Part shown: positions 43,738 through 54,817 of the stretch, one piece after another
Position numbering within the stretch: the first letter of the stretch is position 1
Layout of the letters: every line of letters starts with the position of its first letter
From: Odontesthes bonariensis
Lineage: Eukaryota > Chordata > Actinopteri > Atheriniformes > Atherinopsidae
Direction of reading: 5' to 3'
Assembly: GCF_027942865.1 (NCBI RefSeq)
Contig: NC_134527.1
Coordinates: forward strand, 1,376,748-1,440,747
Length of the DNA: 64,000 bases
Translations under genes and position numbers: made by a program
Notes under the pieces: model-generated
Told to the model about the DNA's origin: nothing
What the model saw: the letters and a program-made list of their open reading frames with translations, nothing else
Databases searched by the model: none

Positions 43738-45628
43738 AGGGCTGGGCAACAATTAAAATGTTTAATCTAATTAATCACATGATTTCCCTGATTAATCACG
43801 ATTAATCTCATTTGTACGCAGAATCCAAAAATGAATCCAAAAGTAGTGCATAGCTTTTAGCATTTAGCTTTATTTTAAATGTGCTGCCATATGAATGAAA
43901 GTGCCATAACATTTGTTGTGCAAACACACTTTTAACATCAGCATCTTTCTGTAGTTTTTATGTAGAAGCCTCGCTCCACTGTCTGTTTCCTTGAATGACT
44001 TGCTGCTATCAGTTGTGTGTTTTGCCTTTAAGTGATATTTTAGACTGGAACTACTACGCTGAGAAGACAATTCAACTTGGCAGAGTTTACAGATGACTTT
44101 GGTTCTGTTGACTCCGCCGTCTGGAAGAACTTTAACATGAAAATGGCCGAGTAAAAGTTCCGTACCCTTCTCCATGTTTGGTGGATCCAAAGATTACTTT
44201 CTTTTCCTGTTCCACAGCAGACAGCAGCAGACTTTTACAAAATAAAAGCCTGTGAGCAACAGACTTTTACAGAATAAAAGCCTGTGAGCAACAGACTTTT
44301 ACAAAATAAAAGCCTGTGAGCAACAGACCTTTACAAAATAAAAGCCTCTGAGCAACATACCTCTACAAAATAAAAGCCTCTGAGCAACATACCTCTACAA
44401 AATAAAAGCCTGTGAGCAACAGACTTTACAAAATAAAAGCCTGTGAGCAACAGACTTTTACAAAATAAAAGCCTGTGAGCAACAGACTTTTACAAAATAA
44501 AAGCCTGTGAGCAACAGACCTTTACAAACTAAAAGCCTGTGAGCAACAGACCTTTACAAAATAAAAGCCTCTGAGCAACATACCTCTACAAAATAAAAGC
44601 CTGTGAGCAACAGACTTTTACAAAATAAAAGTCTGTGAGCAACAGACTTTTACAAAATAAAAGCCTGTGAGCAACAGACTTTTACAAAATAAAAGCCTGT
44701 GAGCAACATACTTTTACAAAATAAAAGCCTGTGAGCAACAGACTTTTACAATAATAAAAGCCTGTGAGCAACAAACTTTTACAATAATAAAAGCCTGTGA
44801 GCAACAGACTTTTACAAAATAAAAGCCTGTGAGCAACAGACTTTTACAAAATAAAAGCCTGTGAGCAACAGACCTTTACAAAATAAAAGCCTGTGAGGAA
44901 CAGACTTTTACAAAATAAAAGCCTGTGAGCAACAGACTTTTACAAAATAAAAGCCTGTGAGGAACAGACTTTTACAAAATAAAAGCCTGTGAGCAACAGA
45001 CTTTTACAAAATAAAAGCCTGTAAGCAACAGACCTTTACAAAATAAAAGCCTGTGAGCAACAGACCTTTACAAAATAAAAGCCTGTGAGCAACAGACCTT
45101 TACAAAATAAAAGCCTCTGAGCAACATACCTCTACAAAATAAAAGCCTGTGAGCAACAGACTTTTACAAAATAAAAGCCTGTGAGCAACAGACCTTTACA
45201 AAATAAAAGTCTGTGAGCAACAGACTTTTACAAAATAAAAGCCTGTGAGCAACAGACTTTTACAAAATAAAAGCCTGTGAGCAACATACTTTTACAAAAT
45301 AAAAGCCTGTGAGCAACAGACTTTTACAATAATAAAAGCCTGTGAGCAACAAACTTTTACAATAATAAAAGCCTGTGAGCAACATACTTTTACAAAATAA
45401 AAGCCTGTGAGCGACAGACTTTTACAAAATAAAAGCCTCTGAGCAACAGACCTTTAAAAAATAAAAGCCTCTGAGCAGCAGACTTTTACAAAATAAAAGC
45501 CTGTGAGCAACAGACTTTTACAAAATAAAATAAATGATAAAACCTGCGTTGATGCGCTATAAAATATTTATCGGCGTTAAATAACTAACGAGTTAACTCG
45601 ATAATAACGAGTTAACTCGTCCAGCCCT
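43738..45628 (-). mobile_element. hAT-like element, copy D, with internal array
   Basis: It is bounded by 'agggctgggcaacaattaaa' and 'gttaactcgtccagccct'. On the minus strand, 44190-43870 encodes a 106-residue BED zinc finger protein piece (CKLCQVELSSQR ... YHLKAKH). No catalytic transposase domain follows, so it is non-autonomous. The right two-thirds is the 32-bp array listed separately. No 8-bp target duplication was recognisable, so the boundaries are by alignment with copies A and C. Confidence 0.8.
44215..45530. repeat. 32-bp array inside the hAT element
   Basis: About 41 copies of 'aacagacttttacaaaataa' plus 'aagcctgtgagc'. Variants (tgtgagc/tctgagc, cagac/catac, cttt/cctc, aataat) recur in the same order, showing block duplication. 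Copy A of the transposon holds only four units, so the array grew after the family spread. Confidence 0.95.
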
Positions 45629-46465
45629 TAAAAACATAGAAACCAGATTCAGAAACTCTGCTCAGTGTTTCGGAGCTGATGATTGACATCAGCAAGTGAA
45701 CAGGAGGAAGCCCTTCTTTGTGGCTGTAAACACTCAGAACATTCAGCCATAGAAAGAGCAGAGGAAGCATCTGGCTTTTTGAGGACACGCATGGAGCTGC
45801 ACACACGAAAACACACAATCCTAATGTTTCAATCACCGCTCTCAGTCTGCTGGCAGCCTGCGGCGTCTCGGCTCTGATTAACACTCATTCTCTGGAGTTT
45901 CTGGGCCGACAGGAACCCGGCTGCCGTGACCCACTCACCTACTACGTGACATCACTACACATTCTGCTGCGTGTGCGGCGTGCGCTGGTGCGTGTTTGCA
46001 CGGGGAAGTAATGAGCTTTCCAGCCGGGGCGCTGATTGTGTTTCCCTGCAGGAATGTTGTTTGTCAGCACGCTGACGTCCTGGTTGGAGCGACACCTGCC
46101 ACCTCTGTCCTGGATGGGAAAGGGCCACCGTACGTCTGCTTTTATCAGTGAAACGGCGACTGCAGGCATCCAGGCTGGAGTATTTCCAGCGCTCCGCATC
46201 CATTGATCCTCCACATCAGGACAAATATTTACACTTTAGCTCTGATTTGCTGCTGATTTGCAGCCTATTTCTGGAGAATAAACGGCTCCACAGCTGTGAG
46301 GCTGGAAATAACTGCAGAAACAAACTGGGTCACGGCTTGTTGTTCCCTATTTTGAGACCTGGTGAACCCTTAGAAGTGAAAGAGGGTGCACTTTGTTTCT
46401 CATGCAGATGTAACCGATTGAAATGTCTTCTTTGTATGACTGCGCTGCAAACGAAGCCGAACATC
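45629..46465. other. Intergenic, no gene seen
   Basis: No exon or repeat is supportable here. Confidence 0.5.
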
Positions 46466-46577
46466 TGATTTAAACTCTCCTGAAACACAAGTGGAGCTAA
46501 AGAGCAGCTCGTAGAAGGTGAAACGGTTAGAAAAGTTTCTGAATATAAGAGGTCACTCAACTCTAAACATTAACTTA
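46466..46577. repeat. First half of an interrupted tandem duplication
   Basis: The roughly 110-bp unit ('ctcctgaaacacaagtggag' to 'ggtcactcaactctaaacat') recurs downstream as 49752-49782 plus 50386-50438. The two copies are parted by the 3.2-kb DNA element and a 600-bp retroposon piece. Confidence 0.75.
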
Positions 46578-48343
46578 GGCTGTGTTCCAAACCGCATACT
46601 TCTCCTACTACTCCTACTAACTTTCTGAGTTAGTATGCGAGTTTGAGTAAGCAGAAGTTCCCGGATGCATACTAGATTCTCTGAAATGTTGGGTATGCAT
46701 CATGAGGTTACTACTCATACTCAAACTACCCAAGATGCAACGTAACGTGACGTCGCCGATCGTCATTTCCTGTCAAAACGGCAGTTTCAAGCTAGCTACA
46801 ACGAGGGTAGCTTCACTTCCTGTTTTCAAAACAAAAGCACACATTGTATGGTAATGGCTTTCCCTATGATAAAAGGCAACGGGTATTTTATTTTGTGAAA
46901 ATAACAGGAAGTGCGTTAGCTCACTGCGGCTAGCTTTAGTAGCGCCGAATTCGTGGGAACAAAATTGTAAACAGCCGGTATTTTATCAGGTTTTCAACAC
47001 GTTGGGAATCTAAACGACTACTTTCTCACCTGAAAATGTTTCAAATGTTGCTAAAGTTTACAGAGTTTAGAGCTTAAGAGAAATCAGCTTCAGGCCGGCT
47101 GATTTCGGCTCGGGCAGGAGCGAAATGCATTGTGGGTAAACGCTCTGCATACTGTCTGATCGATGAGTATACTGTATGTAGTATGGAAGTATGTAGTATG
47201 CAGTATGGAAGTATGTAGTATGCAGCATGTAGTATGTAGTATGCAGTATGTAGTATGTAGTATGCAGTATGTAGTATTCGGTATGCAGTATGTAGTATGC
47301 AGTATGTAGTATGTAGTATGCAGTATGCAGTATGCAGTATGTAGTATGTAGTATGCAGTATGTAGTATGCAGTATGCAGTATGTAGTATGCAGTATGTAG
47401 TATGTAGTATGCAGTATGCAGTATGTAGTATGCAGTATGTAGTATGTAGTATGCAGTATGCAGTATGTAGTATGCAGTATGCAGTATGTAGTATGCAGTA
47501 TGCAGTATGTAGTGTGCAGTATGTAGTATGTAGTATAAAGTATGCATTATGCAGTATGCAGTATGTAGTATGGAGCATGCAGTATGTAGTATGCAGTATG
47601 TAGTATGTAGTATGTAGTATGCAATATTCGGTATGCAGTATGTAGTATGTAGTATGCAGTATGTAGTATGCAGTATGCAGTATGTAGTATGCAGTATGCA
47701 GTATGTAGTATGTAGTATGCAGTATGCAGTATGTAGTATGCAGTATGTAGTATAAAGTATGCAGTATGCAGTATGCATTATGTAGTATGTAGTATAAAGT
47801 ATGCAGTATGCAGTATGTAGTATGCAGTATGCAGTATGCAGTATGTAGTATGCAGTATGTAGTATAAAGTATGCAGTATGCAGTATGCAGTATGTAGTAT
47901 GTAGTATAAAGTGTGCAGTATGCAGTATGTAGTATGCAGTATGTAGTATGCAGTATGTAGTATGCAGTATGTAGTATGTAGTATGTAATATGTAGTATGT
48001 AGTATGCAGTATGCAGTATGTAGTATGCAGTATGTAGTATAAAGTATGCAGTATGCAGTATGCAGTATGTAGTATGTAGTATAAAGTATGCAGTATGCAG
48101 TATGTAGTATAAAGTATGCAGTATGCAGTATGCAGTATGTAGTATGCAGTATGTAGTATGTAGTATGTAGTATGTAGTATGCAGTATGCAGTATGTAGTA
48201 TGCAGTATGTAGTATAAAGTATGCAGTATGCAGTATGTAGTATGCAGTATGTAGTATGCAGTATGTAGTATAAAGTATGCAGTATGCAGTATGCAGTATG
48301 TAGTATGCAGTATGTAGTATGTAGTATGTAGTATGTAGTATAA

Positions 48344-48384
<41 letters not shown>

Positions 48385-48581
48385 TAGTATGCAGTATGTA
48401 GTATAAAGTATGCAGTATGCAGTATGTAGTATGTAGTATGTAGTATAAAGTATGCAGTATGCAGTATGCAGTATGTAGTATGTAGTATGTAGTATAAAGT
48501 ATGCAGTATGCAGTATGCAGTATGTAGTATGTAGTATGTAGTATAAAGTATGCAGTATGTAGTATGCAGTATGTAGTATAA

Positions 48582-48622
<41 letters not shown>

Positions 48623-49008
48623 TAGTATGCAGTATGTAGTATGCAGTATGTAGTATGTAGTATGTAATATGTAGTATGTAGTATGCAGTATGCAGTATGT
48701 AGTATGCAGTATGTAGTATAAAGTATGCAGTATGCAGTATGCAGTATGTAGTATGTAGTATAAAGTATGCAGTATGCAGTATGTAGTATAAAGTATGCAG
48801 TATGCAGTATGTAGTATGCAGTATGTAGTATGTAGTATGTAGTATGTAGTATGCAGTATGCAGTATGTAGTATGCAGTATGTAGTATAAAGTATGCAGTA
48901 TGCAGTATGTAGTATGCAGTATGTAGTATGCAGTATGTAGTATAAAGTATGCAGTATGCAGTATGCAGTATGTAGTATGCAGTATGTAGTATGTAGTATG
49001 TAGTATAA

Positions 49009-49042
<34 letters not shown>

Positions 49043-49687
49043 TAGTATGCAGTATGTAGTATAAAGTATGCAGTATGCAGTATGTAGTATGTAGTATGTA
49101 GTATAAAGTATGCAGTATGCAGTATGCAGTATGTAGTATGTAGTATGTAGTATAAAGTATGCAGTATGCAGTATGCAGTATGTAGTATGTAGTATGTAGT
49201 ATAAAGTATGCAGTATGTAGTATGCAGTATGTAGTATAAAGTATGCAGTATGCAGTATGCAGTATGTAGTATGTAGTATAAAGTATGCAGTATGTAGTAT
49301 AAAGTATGCAGTATACAGTATGCAGTATGTAGTATGCAGTATGTAGTATGTAGTATGTAGTATGCAGTATGCGGTATGTAGTATGCAGTATGTAGTATAA
49401 AGTATGCAGTATGCAGTATGTAGTATGCAGTATGTAGTATAAAGTATGTAGTATGCAGTATGCAGTATGTAGTATGCAGTATGTAGTATGTAGTATGTAG
49501 TATAAAGTATGCAGTATGCAGTATGTAGTATGTAGTATGTAGTATAAAGTATGAAGTATGCAGTATGCAGTATGCAGTATGTAGTATGTAGTATAAAGTA
49601 TGCAGTATGTAGTATGCAGTATGTAGTATAAAGTATGCAGTATGAAGTATGCAGTATGTAGTATGCAGTATGTAGTATGTAGTATAA

Positions 49688-49721
<34 letters not shown>

Positions 49722-49745
49722 TAGTATGCGGTTTCGAACACAGCC
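46578..49745. mobile_element. 'GGCTGTGTTC' element, copy 3, swollen to 3.2 kb
   Basis: Same termini and left 580 bp as copies 1 and 2. The right part, a few 'gtatg' units in copy 1 and nearly none in copy 2, is here about 2.55 kb. The right terminus 'atgcggtttcgaacacagcc' is intact, so the expansion took place inside the element. Confidence 0.9.
47168..49727. repeat. 7-bp-based array ('gtatgca/gtatgta/gtataaa')
   Basis: About 360 units of 7 bp: 'gtatgca', 'gtatgta' and 'gtataaa', in irregular order with larger blocks repeated (for example around 48300-48480 and 48950-49130). Three very long minus-strand frames of LHTAYCI-type repeats arise because the unit has no stop there. They are not genes. 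Confidence 0.95.
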
Positions 49746-49782
49746 AAAGAGTCTCCTGAAACAAGTGGAGTTGAAGAGCAGC

Positions 49783-50385
49783 TTGGTTTTTGATTGATTG
49801 ATTGATTGATTGATAGATTGATTTTTATTTTTGAACATGTATAAAAAAGAAAATGTATGGAACAATTTGCACATACAAAGAAAAAAAAGAAGAGAAATTT
49901 AAAAAAATAATAAAAATTTCAATCACATAAAGTGCTAATACATAACAAAACACCGCACATTGTTTGAAAAAGTAATGGGAAGAAGTACAATAATTTTTTA
50001 GTTTCCCTTTTTTAACTACCCTTCAGTTTGCAAATATCCTAACTATATAAATATATGCCATATATACACTTCCTAAATATCTAAATAAACATATAATCAC
50101 AAAATAAATATATACTACACACATATCCTTGTAAATATGAATATATATATATATATATAAATAAATATATACCATATACTAATTGAATTACAATATAACA
50201 ATTAACCCTATTCTATTCATATATTTATCCCTCATCGTCCTTCCTCTTCGATGTACTTGTTTAAAAAGATTTTTTGTACCTTTTTTTAAACAGAATTATA
50301 TTTGCGCTTTGTTTTATTATTAGTTCCACAGAGCCCCCCCCACAGCTCGATACGCTCACGCTTTTCATATTTGTTCGGACCTTCA
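49783..50385 (-). mobile_element. Retroposon-like AT-rich insertion with (TTGA)n
   Basis: It begins with about seven TTGA units, then 'tttttatttttgaacatgta', followed by long A/T-rich sequence and 'cgatgtacttgtttaaaaag'. This reads as the reverse complement of a LINE 3' region. It interrupts the second copy of the 110-bp duplication, so it is an insertion. Confidence 0.5.
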
Positions 50386-50439
50386 GGTGAAACGGTCAGA
50401 AAAGTTTCTGCATATAAGAGGTCACTCAACTCTAAACAT

Positions 50440-51060
50440 GCCAAAGAGTCATAATGAGCTCACAGATCACCAGAGAGCCCATAAGTACAGCAAAGAGAGT
50501 GAATCATTAGTCACTGAGCATCATTATCGCTTTGAGCTGGTGACTCAGGCTGCAGGAAGTCTGCAGAAAGTCATCAACCTGCTCTGACAGCAGAGATCTT
50601 CTGTTTCATGTTTAAACTCCATGTTTACGGTGGCTGCTCTCGCTCTGGTGACTAATTCCACCTGCTTTAACAAAAGCTGGATGTGACGCATTCATTGGGC
50701 TCAGAGCGCCTCCACAGCTCGCTCATCCTGTGTGAATTCAGCTCCTCCTGTTTTCATTTTCATTATGAGCTTTCTGCAGAAAGCACCGATTGTGTTTTGG
50801 TTTCCCAGTAACTGTTCCCAGTAACACCAGATTGTTGTAAAGATCTCATCACACCCCAGCTCAGAGAACCCAGGGTGTTGTCTTAATAAAAACAAAACTC
50901 CCCCGAGCTCAGAACCAGTCTGCCCAAAGTCCAGCTGGTTGATGTGAACGTTTCATCCTGTTACAGCCAAACCTGGATGTGAGGAACAGAAAACATATTC
51001 ACAGATGAAAGAAAACGTTTAAGAATTTCCCTGGAATGGAATGAACAAAAAGAAACGCAC
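50440..51060. other. Intergenic, no gene seen
   Basis: No supportable exon or repeat. Confidence 0.5.
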
Positions 51061-51063
51061 AAT

Positions 51064-52020
51064 GGGCCTCATGCAAGAACCGTTCGTACGCACAGATTTG
51101 TTCTTAAATCGTCCGTACGAGTGATTTAAGAGAATTTGCGCATTCACCAATCTTTTCGTATTTTATGTTTTCTTTCAGGTACGAACAGAATTTACAGCGA
51201 TCCAGACCTGTCGTAGGAGTTTCCTAAAGTAGTCCGCTGTTATTCAAATCAAGTTTGCTTGACTAATGGATTGTATATTTAATTACTTTGAAGAAAACAT
51301 AAATAAATATATACATTATACCCCATAATTATGCTGACATTATTCTGTTTGACTTAAAATATGCACTAATCGAAGGTTAATTTGAATCTGTATATAACGG
51401 GAAGCATAACCAGCGGCTGTCTTGAGCGTGTAGAGACAGACAAATGGCTGAGATCACGATTCAGATTGCCAAGCACTGTGCTGCTGCTAATCTGCAGCTT
51501 GCTGGAGCCACAACTCCAGAGAGAAACACGCCGATCAAACCCAATTCCACCACACGCCCAGGTCCTCACCACCCTTGGACTTTTGGCCACTGGAACCTTT
51601 CAGAGGGAGATTGGAGACAGATCGATGGTATTAACAGCACTTGTGATAACTTCCCATTTCTTCACTTTAGCAGGTCCCGTCCACTGCTTACACTGCTAAA
51701 AATGACAGATTTTCCTTTTTGGATCTCTGAAAGCAGAACTTTGATCTCAGAGCCCGTATTCTCAGCACTCAACACTTCCTGGCACAGTAGCGAGGAAGCA
51801 CAGCCTTACATGGTATCATTTAGGGCGTGCAGTATGCAAATCTACTATCCTCGTGCACGTGCACTTAAGATACGCACAGGTGTGATTCATCATTTACGCA
51901 GGTCGTTTACACACTTTTTCCGAAGTTAAGAGCGTTTGTTGTATCTGACGTGGCGTGTTCGTACGAAAAAAGTGAGAGAAATTTAGAATAAAAATACGAA
52001 AATGTTCTTGCATGAGGTCC
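51064..52020 (+). mobile_element. Harbinger-type element with remnant transposase
   Basis: The termini 'gggcctcatgcaagaac' and 'gttcttgcatgaggtcc' are flanked by AAT on both sides (51061-51063, 52021-52023), the 3-bp duplication expected for PIF/Harbinger. Positions about 51395-51640 encode LRSRFRLPSTVLLLICSLLE and RRSNPIPPHAQ...LATGTFQREIGDRS, a classic Harbinger transposase start. The catalytic part is gone. At 957 bp it is a decayed, internally deleted copy. Confidence 0.85.
51382..51699 (+). pseudogene. Harbinger transposase N-terminal fragment
   Basis: A frame of 105 residues contains LRSRFRLP and TRRSNPIPPH...TLGLLATGTFQREIGDRS, matching the N-terminal domain of fish HARBI1-like transposases. 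After GDRS the match is lost. No DDE residues are present. It is a fragment within the element at 51064-52020. Confidence 0.75.
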
Positions 52021-52027
52021 AATGACT

Positions 52028-52339
52028 TTAACCCTCCTGTTGTCCTGCGGGTCCAAAGTGAGCCACCGCCATGTTTAGCAGCAGAAAAAATACCTTAAAC
52101 TATCTTTTTCCAACCTGAAATATTATGACTTTTCCTAAAGGGACCCCATCATCAGAAAAAGTCATTCTTTATTTTTGTTTATGTTTCCATGTGGGCTGTA
52201 CACCACTAGAGTACAAAGATTTTTTCCCCTTTCAATATTATTAATTCAGAAGTAATTACTTCACATTTATATAATAGCAATAATAAACCTTTATTATGTC
52301 AAAGAAAACTGAGAAAACAAGAAAACTGTTGGTCCAACT

Positions 52340-52343
<4 letters not shown>
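52028..52343. mobile_element. piggyBac-like MITE, copy 2 (reverse)
   Basis: It starts TTAACCCTCCTGTTGTCCTG and matches 13315-13710 in reverse, through 'gggaccccatcat' and 'gtgggctgtacaccacta', to the (TA)n tract where it breaks off. It begins 8 bp after the Harbinger element ends. Confidence 0.65.

Positions 52344-52393
<50 letters not shown>
52342..52393. repeat. (TA)n microsatellite, left half
   Basis: About 25 TA units directly left of the Tc1-type element. It continues at 53352 and was split by the insertion. Confidence 0.9.
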
Positions 52394-52396
<3 letters not shown>

Positions 52397-53348
52397 TGCA
52401 CAGTGAAAATGAGTACACCCCTGTTGAAAAGTAACATTTTGAACAATATTTTAATACACACACAAGTTATTCCCAAAACGTGCATAGAGTAAGTTTAATA
52501 CAACATCTGTTCAGCTTACAACAGAAAAGAAAGATCAATAATATAACTTAAATGACATATTTGTCCATTTTTGTGAAATGATGCTGGTGCAAAAGTGAGT
52601 ACACCCCTATGTTAAACTCCCTGAGAATGGACCACCACACATGCTTGACACCATCTAAAGCAAATCTGTTCATCTTGGTGTCATCAGATCACAGGACATG
52701 GTTCCAGCAATCCATATCCTTAGTTTGTTTGTCTCTGATGAGACAATGATGAACAAATTTGCTTTCGATGGTGTCACGCCTGTGTGGTGGTAAAAAGTGA
52801 TTTGTGCAAAGAAAAGTGCCCCATGCTTAAAGTCAAGCATAGTAGTGGGAGTGACATGGTTTGGGGCTGTATGGATGCCATCAACAGTAGGAAGCTGAAT
52901 TTCACCAAAAGAAACATGCTTGTCAACATGTACTGTGACTACTGAAGCAGATCATGATACTCTCCATAGGATTTCAGTCAAATCTCACACACGTCTCTTT
53001 TAGCCTGGTGCAGACTCAAAATGTAAAATTTCAATGTAAGGCAAGGATGAAACGCACAACGATGACCTCCCTTTTAATGCCTTTTCATTTCATGACATTT
53101 CGGGCCAACACGGCCCATTCTCAGGGAGTTTAACATAGGGGTGTACTCACTTTTGCACCAGCATCATTTCACAAAAATGGACAAATGTGTCATTTAAGTT
53201 ATATTATTGACCTTTCTTTTCTGTTGTAAGCTGAACAGATGTTGTATTAAACTTACTCTATGCACGTTTTGGGAATAACTTGTGTGTGTATTAAAATATT
53301 GTTCAAAATGTTACTTTTCAACAGGGGTGTACTCATTTTCACTGTGCA

Positions 53349-53351
<3 letters not shown>
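52394..53351. mobile_element. Tc1/mariner-type element with 237-bp inverted repeats
   Basis: Arms 52394-52630 and 53115-53351 are near-perfect inverted repeats beginning 'cagtgcacagtgaaaatgag'. It is flanked by TA, the Tc1 target. The 480-bp middle keeps scraps of transposase: a plus-strand reading near 52820-52880 gives PMLKVKHSSGSDMVWGCM, the familiar Tc1 'VKHGGGSVMVWGC' motif. The rest is deleted, so it is non-autonomous. Confidence 0.85.

Positions 53352-53422
<71 letters not shown>
53352..53422. repeat. (TA)n microsatellite, right half
   Basis: About 35 TA units. Together with 52342-52393 it was one tract before the Tc1-type insertion. Confidence 0.9.
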
Positions 53423-53425
<3 letters not shown>

Positions 53426-53800
53426 GACAGCTCCAACTTCCATTTTCCTCTGTGGTGGAGGAGTTCAAGGTGGCTAAGTGCAGGGTGGCAATGATGCTCA
53501 GAGACTCAAAGGACGAGCAAGTAAGCAACGCAGGGGTCACAACACGAACAGGCCGTAAGTGGGCAGCAGACACTGCAGTAAGACAAGCTGAAAGCTCCCT
53601 GGAGTTGAGAGACATCATTGGCAATGTCTGCATGGGCCGGCAAGGACTGGGAGCATCTCACTTCGCCCAGTGGAGGAAGGCAAGCATCCAGGAGAGGTAG
53701 GAAATGGTGCAAGCGGAAGTTCGTCACCAAGAGGAAGAGACAAACACAAGAAAGACGTTTTCCTGCCGTTTGGGGGAGGCTGCAGAGGCCATTTTGTCCC
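53423..53800 (+). pseudogene. Fragment of a second Zebulon-type polyprotein
   Basis: Reads [18 protein letters not shown], then GRKWAADTAVRQAESSLELR and DIIGNVCMGRQGLG. It lines up with [38 protein letters not shown] and [14 protein letters not shown] of the intact protein at 18556-22008 (about residues 758-835). A stop at 53698 and a shift to another frame (MVQAEVRHQEEETN, matching the [11 protein letters not shown] region) show decay. Only the part between polymerase and endonuclease is left, cut off at the (TA)n tract. Confidence 0.8.
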
Positions 53801-54817
53801 AGGACATAATGACTAACCCCCCCGTGTGTTTATCTGTGGATCAGCGAGCGTTCGGCCACGGTAACATGGCTGGAAACATGGATTTGCAGGCTGCTGTCTG
53901 AGACGTTTCTCCTCCACAGCCGTATCTGCGTGGCCTTGTTTTGATTTCCGGAGCCATTTTCCCGCCTTATCCGGGCCATCGGCTCATTTCCTGTGTGTAA
54001 CGGCCCCATTTCCTGTCTCCGTGGAGAGCAATCAGAGAGATAACCCCACCGCCACACTGATTCAGTCTCTGCTCCCTGACTCCTAATCTTTGAGATTCTG
54101 CAAACGTTTACGTGACACGTGAGAAACGAGCTGTCCTCTCTGGGTGTTTGCTCCTGGAGCTTTGACCCAGATATTTCCTGCTCTGTGGGGGGGGGGCAGA
54201 GCCCACCAACTGTACCTCTGAGCTCTGTTTGTTTGGTATTCCTGCATCTTCTACGAAGAACAAATAATCCTCTGAGTCCATTGTCCTTCTGTCAGTGAGA
54301 AGGAGAAAATGCTCGCTCGGAACAATAAGCACTTCCTTCTGTTTGACTCAACAAATCAACAGAAAGCACATGTGATGGGCCATTGTGCGGCGCTGTGCTC
54401 CGGCCTTCCTGAGGCAGCCGGCTTCCCAGCTGAGGTCACTGTGTGTGGGGAGGAAACGCTCACATTCACTGGGGTTCTCTCATGGCCACGGCCTGCCTCC
54501 CCAGCACAAACACACATATATATAAAGTTAACTCTCGTGAAAACGAAGGATCCTCTGGGAGTCAACGAATCCTCAGCAGACGCTGTTCAGAAACCTTTAG
54601 CACCGTAAACCGCTTCATGTTCCAATCTGAACGCTCCAAAGTAGGCATCTCAGGCACACATTTGAGTCCTAAATCTCTGAGTGTTCTTTAAAGGCATCAC
54701 ATCTCCTCGGGAGCACCCCAAGGCACAATGCTGGGGCCCCTTCTCTTTGCTTATCTCCTGCTACACAAACCCAGCTCATCCCACCCTTTGATCCCACAGT
54801 TTCAGTCTCAGCCTGAC
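53801..54817. other. Intergenic, no gene seen
   Basis: No exon is supportable. Confidence 0.45.

Noticed and set aside
44215-45530. The 32-bp array as a CRISPR array
   Set aside because: The units are contiguous without unique spacers, the setting is a fish hAT transposon, and there are no cas genes.
47074-49874. Minus-strand frames of 700-900 codons with LHTAYCI repeats
   Set aside because: A 7-bp array inside a transposon without stops on that strand; three overlapping frames are open equally, and none has non-repeat coding sequence.
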